DNA of 64,000 nt from Petrosia ficiformis (GCA_947044365.1 OX345639.1:383501-447500); one strand, 5' to 3'; positions 12,010 through 24,134 are shown, counted from the first letter of the stretch. The notes: generated by a model not told the origin, from the letters alone. Numbers and translations: made by a program.

Positions 12010-12600
12010 TAGGTGTTACACCAGTTATGTTACCTAAATAGTAATGGGTGGAATTATATACCCTTGTTACACCAGTTACGTTATCTGAATAGTAATGGGT
12101 GGAGTTATATACCCTTGTTACACCAGTTACGTTACTTGAATAGTAATGGGTGGAGTTACATACCCTTGTTACACCAGTTATGTTACCTGAATAGTAATGG
12201 GTGGAGTTATATACCCTTGTTACATCAGTTACGTTACTTGAATAGTAATGGGTGGAGTTACATACCCTTGTTACCGTCACCAGTTACGTTATCTGAATAG
12301 TAATGGGTGGAGTTACATACCCTTGTTACACCAGTTATGTTACTTGAATAGTAATGGGTGGAGTTACATACCCTTGTTACACCAGTTACGTTATCTGAAT
12401 AGTAATGAATGGAGTTATATACCTTTGTTACACCAGTTACGTTACCTGAATAGTAATGGGTGGAGTTATATACCATTGTTACACCAGTTACGTTACTTGA
12501 ATAGTAATGGGTGGAGTTACATACCCTTGTTACACCAGTTACGTTATCTGAATAGTAATGAGTGGAGTTACATACCCTTGTTACATCACATTACTTGATT
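12010..12600. repeat. 51-bp minisatellite, about 11 copies
   Basis: The unit contains GTTACACCAGTTACGTTACT followed by TGAATAGTAATGGGTGGAGT and a short TATATACCCTT tail. The period of 51 bp is a multiple of three, so both strands show long repetitive open frames (HQLRYLNSNGWSYIPL and its antisense). The array lies just 3' of the TPR gene stop. One unit carries a 3-bp insertion near 12275. Confidence 0.92.
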
Positions 12601-12616
12601 ATAGTATTGGGTAGAG

Positions 12617-15583
12617 TTATATACCAATTACCTGATTTGTATCAGAGAATATACTTAATCCTCGAAAACTTCGTTTGGTTTTTGTAATCCTAGGAGTTTT
12701 TGGTTTCACTGGTTTTACTGCTACTGGAGGAGGAGGAGGAGGAGGAGGCCGAGGGGCAGGAGTAACCAAATCATCTCCTTTTTTGAGTTTATTTGAGTGA
12801 GATGGTTTCTCTTTTTTATTGTTTTCCTTTGGTTTTTGTTTTGGCGAGTTCTCTGGAAGTTCAGCATCTCTGAATAAAAAAAAACATTTATGCACGGGTA
12901 CATCTGTAGCTAATCCCAAAGAATATCTCCCTTGTAGCTACCAAGTCATGCACATAATTGCATATTGTGTCTACTATGTATACTATGTAACATACTTATC
13001 ATGTTTATCCACATGCTGTAGATCTAGCCATTGATCCCACTCTTCTTCAACTCTGATCATCTCATGCTCTGATGATCGAGAAGGATCAAGTAGAGACTTA
13101 CCAATCTGGAATAGTATAAGATGGATGGAATGATGAATGATGCACATGCTTAAAGACTCACATCTTTCAAATCTTTTAAGTGACGTTTACTACTGAAGAC
13201 TTCTGGCATATGACTACGTTCACTAAATGATTCCTCCTCTTGCAACATCTCCTCATACTCTGTGACACTGCCTTCTTCAGATGACAACCTATGATGGACA
13301 GGCTCCATAAAATCTCCCAGTGTATAGAATGAGGACCTGACTGTCATCATAGTATCCAGAAATTGGTCTCCTTCTTGTGAATTCAGCCTTTCTATGACTC
13401 CCTTTGTACGATAAATGTTTGGACGATGATTACTGACCTGTAGCACATCAGAGTTTGCTTGGCTGTTCTTAAGCATTGTAGTAGATGATGACTTACTACA
13501 AGTACTTGTTTCAGGCTTGTCCAAATGTACAGCATACCATCTCTTGAGCCCAGGTGACCAGTTTCCTGTTTTGTTTCTTTTAGTTTTTTTCCCATGTCTT
13601 ATCATGGGACTGTCGGCCATATGAAGCTCATTAAGACTTCCCCCAATGGAAGCTGACCACAAGTACTCCTTCTTGCTTCCCTTAGGAATGTTTTGACTCT
13701 TAACTTTTGGGCCTTTTTTGGATATTTTCGTTGTTTGTCGTTTTTGCTGTTTTTCCATGACTTCTTTTGCTTTTAACATATACCTTTTGGCAATGAATTG
13801 AGACTTTTTATCACCCAATTCTTGAAACAAATCTACCAACTGCAAATAGATATAAATGATTTGTACATTATATTTATTTTTATAACCTTCTTGTAGTATT
13901 CATGTGCTTGTGTAGCTTTCCCTGTGAGTTGATACAGTTCTGCTAAAGTTCCACAAGCTCTAGCTTGCCCTGAAAGATCATTAATCTCAATAGCCATAAT
14001 CAAGTACTGCAAAAAAATAGAATATAACTTTCAGTGCAAAAACTTGAGTTATAAGTTATAATGCTAGTGTGTAAACCATAGCTATTGCAGCTTGCAAACA
14101 ACATCTTTGTGTTATAAAATGTAAATGAGCACTAATCTTGCAGCATGCATGGAAAACTATAACTGAAGCAGCTGAACTCAGAAAGCTGTTTATTTCTATT
14201 AACTCGGAAAGCTGTTAATCAATTATCAATCTTCCATTTACCAGAGTGTACCACTCAATTGCTTTCTGTGCTTGTCCAAGCAGCTGGCATGTAGTACCCA
14301 AATTCAGCAGTATCACTCTCTCACCAGCTCTGTAATCTGTAGCTTGACAGAGCTCAAGCCCCTAAAATGTTATAAAAAAATGACAAATTTTCACATGACA
14401 CTCAAAAATATACCAATGAATACTGTTCTAATGCCTCTTGCAGCTTTCCTGTAGCTCTCAAACAGTTACCAAGGTGACAAAGAGTGCATATTTCTGGAAT
14501 TCTATCTCCAGTACTGCGTACAGCTTCAAGTCTCTAAATAGTTTGAGTTTATCAAGATTAATAAAATTCTGCTAATGGTACTTTACCTTCTTATGACAGA
14601 ATATGGCCTGGATGTATTGATGGAGCATTTCGTAACATGAAGCTAGATTGGCATATGCTCTTGCTTGTTTCTCCCTGTCAATTAAAGTAAAATAGTTACT
14701 AGTAATTTACTACTGATTTTATAGCAATCAAAACTTACAAATCAGAGTGTCTCTCAACAATCTCCAAGTGTTGCTCAAAGTAGCTAATAGCTTTGTCAAG
14801 ATGTTCTTTAAATTTTTGCATTCCTGTGTTATTCTTGGACTTAGTGTTTCTATCATCTCCCTCCATTTTCTGATACTCTTGTAGACCCATCGTTTTTGCC
14901 AAGACACCAAGATTACTGCAGGCATATGCAGTTCCCATCTCATCCTGCAACACACGACTATTATCAAGATATTGAACAAAGCATCGACCAGCTAGTTTGA
15001 ATAGCCCCAGCTTCATATATGCAATTCCGAGATTGCATTCTGCCATTGTCAGACCACTGAAGTCATCAAGCTCTCGACAAAAAGCTAACTGGTGCATATG
15101 ACATGTGGATGCCCTTTGATAATGACCAAGTGATAAATGTGCATTACCCAACAATCTCCAAAGCACACACTGCAGTCTAGGAGCATCTCCTACAGACAGC
15201 AAAGCGGCCTCCAAGCTTGGGATAGCTTCATTATTCTTTCCTCGATGAATGCATAGATCGGCATCTGCTAAATGTTTTCTTGTTGCATCATTGAGACCAT
15301 CACTACTTTTAAGATAGGCCATTAGATCTGTTAATCTATTTCTTCTTGTAACTCTGGATTCAACTTGACCAGTTAGGGGGTGGGGATGCATTTGCATTGG
15401 ATGGTGAATTTCACTGACTGTAGGAAGAGACGAGACCACACTACTTGGAAAAACATCAGAAGTGATATCATACTGCAAAGAGCTAATCTGGTTATGTGTA
15501 TGCAGATCAATGTCCAGGTCCTCGCCTCCTATTGTATCTGATCGGTTTCTAAGTAAGTCACTTTCTCTCACTCTAACTGCCAT
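12617..15583 (-). CDS. Tetratricopeptide-repeat protein (TTC24/TTC28/GPSM2-like TPR array)
   Basis: Eight exons join in frame: 14739-15583, 14587-14674, 14414-14533, 14242-14361, 13887-14006, 13162-13839, 12996-13105 and 12617-12869, giving about 777 residues. The start at 15583 (MAVRVRESDLL) is the only ATG upstream of the repeats. TPR-type helical hairpins fill roughly residues 90-450, for example LGNAHLSLGHYQRAS, CNLGIAYMKLGLFKLA, YANLASCYEMLHQYIQA and LGNCLRATGKLQEALEQ. Three consecutive exons are each exactly 120 nt, one 40-residue TPR per exon. The C-terminal third is basic and low complexity, with a PPPPPPPP run and KTPRITKTKRSFRGL. The repeats resemble the 40-residue GPSM2/TTC28 class and suggest a protein scaffold, but the orthologue is not assigned. 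The last codons (VIGI, stop) read through a possible splice donor, so the terminus is provisional. Confidence 0.8.
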
Positions 15584-15810
15584 AATTTTTGAAGAAGTAT
15601 GGAGTATATTACTGCAGATGTCTGTATTTATTATGTAAAAGTTTATCTCTGGAGGATAGAGAAATTCGAAAAATGTATTTGTTCAGTCTTTGGAGGAGCT
15701 GCAATAATGTTAAACAAAATTAATGATATTCATAAAAATATCAGATGTCAATACCGTTATTAATCTAATTATAAATAAAAGATAGAAAGAAAATAAAATT
15801 AAATTAAAAG
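15584..15810. promoter_or_regulatory. Divergent intergenic promoter between the TPR gene and TMCO1
   Basis: 227 bp separate the start codons. The region is AT-rich with no clear TATA box or GC box. The role is inferred from head-to-head geometry only. Confidence 0.5.
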
Positions 15811-16780
15811 ATGTTGGCGGATGCGATACTGATAGTAGCAATATCAATATGCACTGCTCTATTATCAGAAGGTAATATTTGAGTGTATATAATTGATTCA
15901 GTTGAAGTAGTTTTTTTCTAATGCAGGATTATCTTACGTGTTACTGTATCGTACAGAAGATTATAAACGATTGAAAGGAGTTGTAGAAAAACAGAGCAAA
16001 AGATGTATGTAATGGGTAGAAACATGTGTACATGTACATATGTACATGTATACATATGTACATGCATGTATTTATGTATATAATTATGTGTCTGTATATC
16101 ATTATGTATAATTTTATATATATGCGGTATATATATGTATCTTTTTACTCATCAATTTCAGTGGAACGAAAAAGAGAAGTTGTGGGAGAAGGATTAGCGA
16201 GACCAAGTGGACAAAAAAAGAAGTTAGAGAAACAAGAAGAACAACTTAAGAATTATAACAGAGATCTTACTATGGTAATGACAGGTTTCCATAGCAATGT
16301 ATGTATGTATAATTATAGTATGTATGTATGTATGTATGTATGTATATATATATATACATGTATGTGTATAGAATGATACAATAGGTTCGAATGAAGTCAA
16401 TGGTAGTGATTGGTTTCACATTCACCGCACTTCTTGGGATGTTCAATTCAATGTGAGTCTATATTCATTATTATATAATCAAAATACATGTATCCTTTTC
16501 TTGTAGCTTTGATGGACGTGTGGTAGCAAAGCTTCCTTTTGTACCATTCAGTCTTCTACAAGGAATATCTCATCGTAACCTAATGGGATCTGATTTCACT
16601 GACTGTTCATTCATTTTCCTATATATATTGTGCACAATGGCCATTAGAGAGGTATCAAATATTTTTAAATGTTTACTACATCATCTCTCTCTCCCTCAGA
16701 ACATTCAAAAGTTTTTTGGTTTTGGTGTTTCACGAACTGCTAGTAAGCTAGGAAGTAATTTAGTTGGACCTTCTAAATAA
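15811..16780 (+). CDS. TMCO1: TMCO1, ER calcium load-activated calcium channel
   Basis: TMCO1 is an ER membrane protein that leaks calcium from overfilled stores and also joins the multipass translocon. Six exons join in frame: 15811-15871, 15927-16004, 16162-16274, 16385-16452, 16507-16651 and 16700-16780. They give 181 residues against 188 in human. The order matches the family: N-terminal membrane segment (MLADAILIVAISICTALLSE), a coiled coil (KLEKQEEQLKNYNRDLTM), a second membrane segment (MVVIGFTFTALLGMFNS), the near-invariant FDGRVVAKLPFVPFSLLQG, then DCSFIFLYILCTMAIREN. The window has a decayed second copy of its last exons at about 19258-19540. The stop is only 66 bp from the stop of convergent NCS-A. 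Confidence 0.97.
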
Positions 16781-16846
16781 TCAACATAATTATAAAAACA
16801 ATATTATTGTAATTTATTCACAGATAAATAGTTGAAAATTTTATAG

Positions 16847-18278
16847 TTAATGGAGTCTTTCAAACAATGATAATGATTTTATAATTGTAGGGTCATCTCT
16901 AGCTCCTTGCTGTAACTCTTTTAGACTGATTTTTCCATCACCATCCTGAGGAAATGTAATATAATTTACTTATTAAAATGGAATGCTCTCATGTATTAAT
17001 TAAGTATACTTTTAATTTTAGTGACTAATAGTGTTGTTATTTATATGGTATGCTATAGTATACACAGAATACTTTAAAATTGTAATGACGCTGGTCATGG
17101 CTACATGATTGCTGATGAAATTATAGATATGTTGTACATATACCTACTATAATGAGAGATAATTATGTTGGCAAAACAATCCTTGCACCTTAGGTTTCCA
17201 AGAAATTTCAACAATTTCCTTTGTACTTAAATGACTAAACAGAACTATAGTATGACCATGCCATTTTAAATAAACAACTAATTAGGTATAATTATCATGA
17301 TGTCCATGTTGACACTTTCAGACAACACAGACATAACATTATTATTGTTAGAGAAGCAACGATGTAGCTTCATAGGGTTATTAAACAAAGTGTTTGTAAT
17401 TTATATAGTTACCGTATCCAATGTTTCAAATATAGATTCCAATCCCATCTGTGAAGTGTTATCGCGATCTTTAAATGCAACTGAATGACCCTGTCAAATG
17501 AAATATAAAAATAATAATGATTGTGACTATATATTCACATTATTATCAGACATGGGATATAAGATATTAGATAATAACAGGAGCCCATGATAACAATAAA
17601 GATTACAAATTTCAAGTAATAATAATATTACGCACTGCAAAAATTAAATCGTTAAAGTGACTATATTATTGGTTAGTACAAGTTGCAAGGAATAACATGA
17701 ATATTTAGTTTGTCAATTTTCATAGAGGATGTTGTGGATACGTGTACGATGTTACTATGACAATGTGTACCTAAATTATGTGTTTATATGTTTCTAAGCC
17801 CTTTTGATGGTCAGATACAAATTACATGTACTTAAATAGCATGAAATATGAGTGGACAGCACCCTAAAAGTATAGTGTTTCAATATAATTAGTTTAAAGT
17901 AGCTATGTATGGCATTAGATATATGTACATGATCATTAAGTACATGCAATTGTTAAATCTTTTGCAACACGTTATTTATTTTTGCAGTGATATATATGTA
18001 GACAGTCAAGTAATATTATTAGTAATAGTAATACACAATTTCAATGTTTAGGTAGTAAAATATTCTCTCAAAATTTTGGGTTACACATTGCAATATGAAG
18101 TTCATATAGAATATTGTTTGCAACATTATTTTATAAATAATAGCTTACTATCATTTTATAAAAAGCATCAACTATTGTTGTCACCTCCTCTTTTGAAATA
18201 TAACCATCATGATTTATATCATAGAGTTTAAAACTCCCTGTAATATTATAATGCATACTGTAACATATATATGTATAT

Positions 18279-18310
<32 letters not shown>

Positions 18311-18913
18311 ATAATTATACATATCGTATTCACACAAACATCGTATTACATACATACATACATGATATTATACATAAATAATATTATACATACATGCATT
18401 TCTGCTGGGTATACCTATATGTATAAACATCATTTGCAATATAATATGATATGCAGTGCATATATACATGGTTTGTAACCACAATACATACATTCTAGTT
18501 TCTCTTCTGTTGTCCCTCGAGAAGCTATGGACAATGCTTTCATGAATTCTTTGAACACCACAACTCCATTATCATTTGTATCAAGCAATTTGAACATAAA
18601 TGATGAAAATGCTGTGGGATCACCACCAAAAGGAAAGAATTGTCGATACATTCTGCAAAATTCCTGCATAATATATTATGTGTGTGCATATTAGTGATAT
18701 AATCAAGTTGTTCTACTGACCTTTTCATCCACTGATCCTGATGGACAATCTTTTAAAAATCCTTTGTACCACTGATTAAGCTCTTGTGGAGAGACTGCAG
18801 GATGATCAGTATAATTATATATACAGTCTTTACTTATTAACCAACTCACAGTGTGTAGTTTGTACTAATTCCTCAGTTTCTTCTGGAGACAATCTGGAAT
18901 GTCTCTTCCCCAT
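16847..18913 (-). CDS. Neuronal calcium sensor 1-type protein, copy A
   Basis: A myristoylated EF-hand calcium sensor of the frequenin/NCS-1 group. Six exons: 18850-18913, 18721-18794, 18492-18663, 18149-18237, 17413-17490 and 16847-16945, giving 191 residues (NCS-1 has 190). The N-terminus [12 protein letters not shown] fits the N-myristoylation pattern (Gly2, Ser6) of the family. EF1 has the inactivating DCPSG. EF2 ([12 protein letters not shown]), EF3 ([12 protein letters not shown]) and EF4 ([12 protein letters not shown]) keep acidic positions 1 and 12. One extra Gly sits in FFPFGGDP compared with copy B and with NCS-1. The C-terminus is SLFERLH instead of the usual GLV. It is the product of a tandem duplication with copy B, with identical intron positions and phases. 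Confidence 0.93.
18250..18335. repeat. (AT)n tract in NCS-A intron 3
   Basis: A long run of TATA repeats just upstream of NCS-A exon 4 on the minus strand. It is much shorter at the equivalent place in NCS-B. Confidence 0.85.
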
Positions 18914-18978
18914 TTTCTTGTACTTTTTTTGCACAGTATATAACGCGTTGAAAGTTGAGAAGGTTAGTAGTGCAACTG

Positions 18979-19132
18979 AAACTTGAACACGTCAAAGAAA
19001 CCCGATAAAAACAAATATTCCTTCCATCTCGGAACTTGAAACACGTCAGTTTAACTGTTTTTATCGGGTTTCTTTGACGTGTTTCAAGTTTTGTATTATG
19101 TTCGAAACAAAACTTGAAACACGTCAAAGAAA
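18979..19132. mobile_element. Compact foldback repeat with extra arms
   Basis: AACTTGAACACGTCAAAGAA and the following ACCCGATAAAAAC (18979-19012) recur inverted at 19057-19091. Partial direct copies of the same arm lie at 19033-19048 and 19110-19132. CCTTCCATCTC flanks both sides (19020-19030 and 19162-19171). It sits just upstream of NCS-A and is likely a decayed inverted-repeat transposon. Confidence 0.7.
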
Positions 19133-19174
19133 CAATATGTATACTGTAATTAGCACGTCATCCTTCCATCTCAA

Positions 19175-19257
19175 GGGATTTTTTAAAGATGGGTTTGCGA
19201 CTGTTCTCAATCCACACAATGCACAATGGCACTAGATCATTTGTGTTTTGTACCTAA
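19175..19257 (+). pseudogene. Remnant of a Kir channel gene (slide-helix region)
   Basis: GGATTTTTTAAAGATGGGTT at 19176-19195 and the next dozen bases match the Kir-1 coding sequence around 24481-24520, which encodes GFFKDGFTTV, with a few substitutions. Weaker similarity continues over TGTTTTGTACC. No reading frame survives. Its position immediately upstream of NCS-A is the same as that of intact Kir-1 relative to NCS-B. Confidence 0.75.
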
Positions 19258-19540
19258 TTTTCCTTTATATGTGCACTATGGCGTTTAGAGAGGTAATGTG
19301 AATATCTTTATCCCTCTCTAACAGAATATTTTTAAGTTTAATATATGAAGTAGTTCAGTTCTTTTGCATCTAAATCACACGCAACCCTAACAATGATACT
19401 GCCTAGAAATTTTATAATGATTACGTAATCTTACATGAACACAGTTTCACAAACTACTAGTAAGTAACTTGACTAGGTAGCAATTTAGTTGGACTGAATA
19501 ATATAAACAACAAAGACATAACAATTATTATAAAAGAGTA
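19258..19540 (+). pseudogene. Remnant of TMCO1 3' exons
   Basis: ATTTTCCTTTATATGTGCAC and the following TATGGCGTTTAGAGAGGTA resemble TMCO1 exon 5 and its splice donor (16614-16655). 19442-19495 (TTTCACAAACTACTAGTAAG then CAATTTAGTTGGAC) resembles TMCO1 exon 6 and stop region (16728-16785). The copy is disrupted by indels and lacks exons 1-4. It is directly fused to the Kir remnant and precedes the 3' end of NCS-B, as true TMCO1 precedes NCS-A. Confidence 0.78.
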
Positions 19541-19573
19541 TCTTAAGTGGTTCATTTTTGAAGTTTGATACTT

Positions 19574-22500
19574 TTAAACAAGTCCTTCAAACATTGATAA
19601 TGATTGTATAATTATAGGGTCCTTTTTAGCTCCCTCTTTAAAATCTTTTAAACTGATTTTTCCATCGCCATCCTGAGGAAATGTAATAGATCATGACACA
19701 GAATCACAGGTTTGTACATACACAATTATTATTAGAGACAAAACCCCAATGGTACTTATTAGTAGAGATAATGTCCCATAAATATTATTATTATTAGAGA
19801 CAAAACCCCAATGGTACTTATTAGTAGAGATAACGTCCCATAAATATTATTATTATTAGAGACAAAACCCCAATGGTACTTATTAGTAGAGATAACGTCC
19901 CATAAATATTATTATTATTAGAGACAAAACCCCAATGGTACTTATTAGTAGAGATAACGTCCTTATTATTATTAGAGACAAAACCCCAATGGTACTTATT
20001 AGTAAAGATAACGTCCCATAAATATTATTATTATTAGAGAGGTACTTATTAGTAGAGATAACGTCCCATAAATATTATTATTATTAGAGACAAAACCCCA
20101 ATGGTACTTATAACGTCCCATAAATATTATTATTATTAGAGACAAAACCCCAATGGTACTTATTAGTAGAGATAACGTCCCATAAATATTATTATTATTA
20201 GAGACAAAACCCCAATGGTACTTATTAGTAGAGATAACGTCCCATAAATATTATTATTATTAGAGACAAAACCCCAATGGTACTTATTACTAGAGATAAC
20301 GTCCCATAGATATTATTATTATTAGAGACAAAACCCCAATGGTACTTATTAGTAGAGATAACGTCCCATAAATATTATTATTATTAGAGACAAAACCCCA
20401 ATGGTACTTATTAGTAGAGATAACGTCCCATAAATATTATTATTATTAGAGACAAAACCCCAATGGTACTTATTAGCAGAGATAACGTCCCATAAATATT
20501 ATTAATATTAGGGACAAAACCCCAATGGTACTTATTAGTAGAGATAACGTCCCATAGATATTATTATTATTAGAGACAAAACCCCAATGGTACTTATTAG
20601 TAGAGATAACGTCCCATAAATATTATTATTATTAGAGACAAAACCCCAATGGTACTTATTAGTAGAGATAACGTCCCATAGATATTATTATTATTAGAGA
20701 CAAAACCCTAATGGTACTTATTACTAGAGATAACGTCCCATAGATATTATTATTATTAGAGACAAAACCCCAATGGTACTTATTAGTAGAGATAACGTCC
20801 CATAAATATTATTATTATTAGAGACAAAACCCCAATGGTACTTATTACTAGAGATAACGTCCCATAGATATTATTATTATTAGAGACAAAACCCCAATGG
20901 TACTTATTAGTAGAGATAACGTCCCATAAATATTATTATTATTAGAGACAAAACCCCAATGGTACTTATTAGTAGAGATAACGTCCCATAAATATTATTA
21001 TTATTAGAGACAAAACCCCAATGGTACTTATTAGCAGAGATAACGTCCCATAAATATTATTAATATTAGGGACAAAACCCCAATGGTACTTATTAGTAGA
21101 GATAACGTCCCATAGATATTATTATTATTAGAGACAAAACCCCAATGGTACTTATTAGTAGAGATAACGTCCCATAAATATTATTAGTAGAGACCACACC
21201 CACAATTATTATGACCCAATACACTATAATTATTTGAGATTACACCTATAAATGCACTCTCGTAATGGAAGACATGAGACCATATCATAAGGACATCACA
21301 TGCACAGAGTATCTTTACATGCTTACAGTATCCATTGTTTGAAATATTAACTTCACTCTCATCTGTGGAGTGTTATCATCATCTTGAAATGAAACTAGTT
21401 GACCCTGTAAAATAACAATATTGTTAAAACTAAAGTCAAAATCAACTACTCATACAATAATATTCATTGTTACTTCATATAAGAAATCACGAAATAATAT
21501 TATATTTATAATTATACTGAGTCTCATATGCTATAAGAAGTATGTTAGGTGTATATACCTAGCAGCGTATGTAATATCATATGTACATATGTAATATCAC
21601 CAAAAAGGAAGTAATAAAATGATTATAGGCATTCTACTTAGAATTGACAGTTCATATATGAAATTCCTTTTGAGAAACTTGAAGATATTATTATGATAAC
21701 ACGTACATGTATATTACTATGATAACATCAGTTACTTTGAAGTTGATGTAACTATAATAACTATAATTTACATTACAGAGAAGCCATTTGTTGCTGCTAC
21801 TCAAGGGTTCTTCAGGAGGTGTAGTGGGTGTTCCAACTGGTGAGACAATATATATATATGATCGTCATTTCAATAAGCCCTCTAGTTTGCTGTATTCTGT
21901 CAGCCATGACATATGCAATTTAACCATAAATTCACTGATCACGTTGCGAGTTTACATTATGGAGTTGCACAAAATGGCAGATTTATTCTAACATGTATTT
22001 GTTTTCACTCAAGCTGCATCAAGCATGAAATTATTGTATTCTGTGGTTTGTATATTATACTATTTTGAATGGGTAATATAGCTACAATACTATCCTTATA
22101 TAAATACTTGATTTTAATACTATTGATCATGGGGTCATGGCAAAAATGTAGTAGTCACACATGAGTTGTGTGCATGTGTAAACACATCTTATATACACAA
22201 AACATTTACTCCTACTTTACCACAAGTTATGTATTATACACATTAATAAAATGGTTATTTTGTGTACTGAAATGTTTATATGAATTTTGTTACAAGTAGC
22301 TGATGTCATCATAGTATTATAGGAATTTTTAAATTCATAGTAAACATTAATGAACTGTCAATTCGTAGTAGAATGCTTATAATCATGTACTTAGTTCCTT
22401 TTGATATTACATATGTACATGTGATATTACATATTACATACATACATGTAATATGTACATGTAATATCACCAGAAAGAAAGGAAATACATTGTAGGAAGT

Positions 22501-24134
22501 TCATGTAAATTATAGTAGGAATTGCTATTGAACAGTACAACATATGTACGTGTAATAATTATTACATAGTACATGTAATACATTGTAGAAAGTTCATGTA
22601 AGTTATGGTATGAATTGCTGGTTGTCCACACGCATACAGATGTGAGCACTGTATACTCTCAAATTCAAACTGAGCTATAAGTAGTACATGTGATTTGGCT
22701 CAGTTCCTAAAGTGATACAATATGTATACTTCCTTTCTGCACATGTACATATGTTTTAAGGAAATTCATATAAACATTGATGTACTGTTCAATAGCAATT
22801 CCTACTATAACTTACATGAACTTCCTACAATGTATTACATGTACTATGTAATACTGTTCAATAGCAATTCCTACTAGAACTTACATGAACTTCCTACAAT
22901 GTATTTCCTTTCTTTCTGGTGATATTACATGTACATATTACATGTATGTATGTAATATGTAATATCACATGTACATATGTAATATCAAAAGGAAGTAAGT
23001 ACATGATTATAGGCATTCTACTACAAATGGACAGTTCATTCATTTTTACTATGAATTTGAAAATTTAATTATACTACTATGATGACATCAGTTACTTAGA
23101 ATTGTAACTAAAATATAATTTTTACAAGCATTACAGAAAAGCCATTTGTTGCTGCTACTGTATTGACATTATTCGTAATACAATATATTCATTCTTGAAA
23201 AGAACATTTCAGGCCTAGTTGACCGCTCTGAACAACCAACCATAAAACTAGCCTTTAGACAGGTGAAATTTGTAGCTGAAGAAGGCTCTTGGCCCAAAAC
23301 ATTCTTTACAAGAATGAAATGTATTGTTTAACTATTAAGTAAAAGAAACCTCCACTATGAATTTATTGTCATTATTACATGAAATGAAGATCATATGTAA
23401 TAATAATGTGTACATAATTATAACAATTTCTAGCTTACCACCATTTTATAAATAGAGTCAACTATTGCCATCATCTCCTCTTTTGAAATATAACCATCAT
23501 GATTTATATCATAGAGTTTAAAACTCCCTGTAATATAATAATGCATACTGTAACATAATATTATATATAATATACATATCATATTCAGTATTACATATAT
23601 ACATACATGCATTTCTGCAGGGTATACCTACATGTATAAATATCATTGGCTATATGATATGATATGTTGCATATATAGTTATATACATAGTTTGTAACCA
23701 CAATACATACATTCTAATTTCTCTTCTGTTGTCCCTCGAGAAGTTATGGATAATGCTTTCATGAATTCTTTGAACATCACAACTCCATTATCATTTGTAT
23801 CAAGTGATTTGAAGACAAATGATGAAAATGTTGTTGGATCTCCAAAAGGAAAGAATTGTCGATATATTCTGCAAAATTCCTGCATAATATATTATGTGTG
23901 TGCATATTAGTGATATAATCAAGTTGTTCTACTGACCTTTTCATCCACTGATCCTGATGGACAATCTTTTAAGAATCCTTTGTACCACTGATTAAGCTCT
24001 TGTGGAGAGACTGCAGGATGATCAGTACAAACTGTATAATTATACATTCTTTCCTTTTTAACCAACTCACAGTGTGTAGTTTGTACTAATTCTTCAGTCT
24101 CTTCTGGAGACAATCTGGAATGTCGCTTCCCCAT
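19574..24134 (-). CDS. Neuronal calcium sensor 1-type protein, copy B
   Basis: A paralogue of copy A. Exons are 24071-24134, 23937-24010, 23711-23879, 23439-23527, 21327-21404 and 19574-19672, giving 190 residues, the same length as NCS-1. It starts with the myristoylation motif [12 protein letters not shown], has the inactive DCPSG EF1, a QFFPFGDPT segment typical of the family, and ends FEGLV as NCS-1 does. EF2 ([12 protein letters not shown]) and EF3 ([12 protein letters not shown]) look functional. EF4 ([12 protein letters not shown]) has Asp instead of Glu at position 12, which in EF hands usually lowers calcium affinity or favours magnesium. Introns 4 and 5 are expanded by a foldback element and a 62-bp satellite. 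It is head-to-head with Kir-1. Confidence 0.94.
19733..21190. repeat. 62-bp minisatellite, about 23 copies, in the last NCS-B intron
   Basis: The unit contains GAGACAAAACCCCAATGGTA, CTTATTAGTAGAGATAACGT and CCCATAAATATTATTATTAT. Units are nearly identical, with recurring variants (CATAGATA for CATAAATA; TTACTAG for TTAGTAG; ATTAATATTAGGG) that appear in blocks, suggesting duplication of multi-unit segments. Two units near 20030-20115 are truncated. It is absent from the equivalent intron of copy A. Confidence 0.96.
21570..21800. repeat. Direct repeat with 22960-23160 in an NCS-B intron
   Basis: Similar order of words in both places: GATTATAGGCATTCTACT, then GACAGTTCAT, then ATCAGTTACTT, then TTACAGAGAAGCCATTTGTT (the later copy has AAAGCC), then GCTGCTACT. 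The two copies flank the foldback element, so the element probably inserted into, or carried, this sequence. Confidence 0.7.
22322..23066. mobile_element. Large foldback element (about 745 bp) in NCS-B intron 4
   Basis: The left end AATTCATAGTAAACATTAAT, then TTGATATTACATATGTAC, GAAAGAAAGGAAATACATTG and GAATTGCTATTGAACAGTAC recurs in inverse order and orientation up to ACTATGAATTTGAAAATTT at the right end. The right arm has the inner segment (TACTGTTCAATAGCAATTCC) twice. No transposase frame is visible. Confidence 0.78.
23265..23305 (+). other. Retroelement-tail-like hairpin motif
   Basis: GCTGAAGAAGGCTCTTGGCC followed by CAAAACATTC resembles the CTGAAGAAG-stem-GAAAC motif often seen at the ends of animal retroelements. 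A second instance is at 57636-57680 on the minus strand. It is only weakly hammerhead-like, and no element body is present. Confidence 0.35.

Noticed and set aside
12013..12598. Repetitive open frames HQLRYLNSNGWSYIPL (plus) and its antisense
   Set aside because: Product of a 51-bp minisatellite whose period is a multiple of three. No promoter, no conserved non-repeat part.
19733..21190. A possible CRISPR-like array
   Set aside because: Units are contiguous 62-bp copies with no unique spacers, inside an intron of an animal gene. It is a minisatellite.
21788..21991. A 67-codon plus-strand open frame in an NCS-B intron
   Set aside because: Begins inside the duplicated AAGCCATTTGTT segment; no homology, splice context or repeat-independent conservation.
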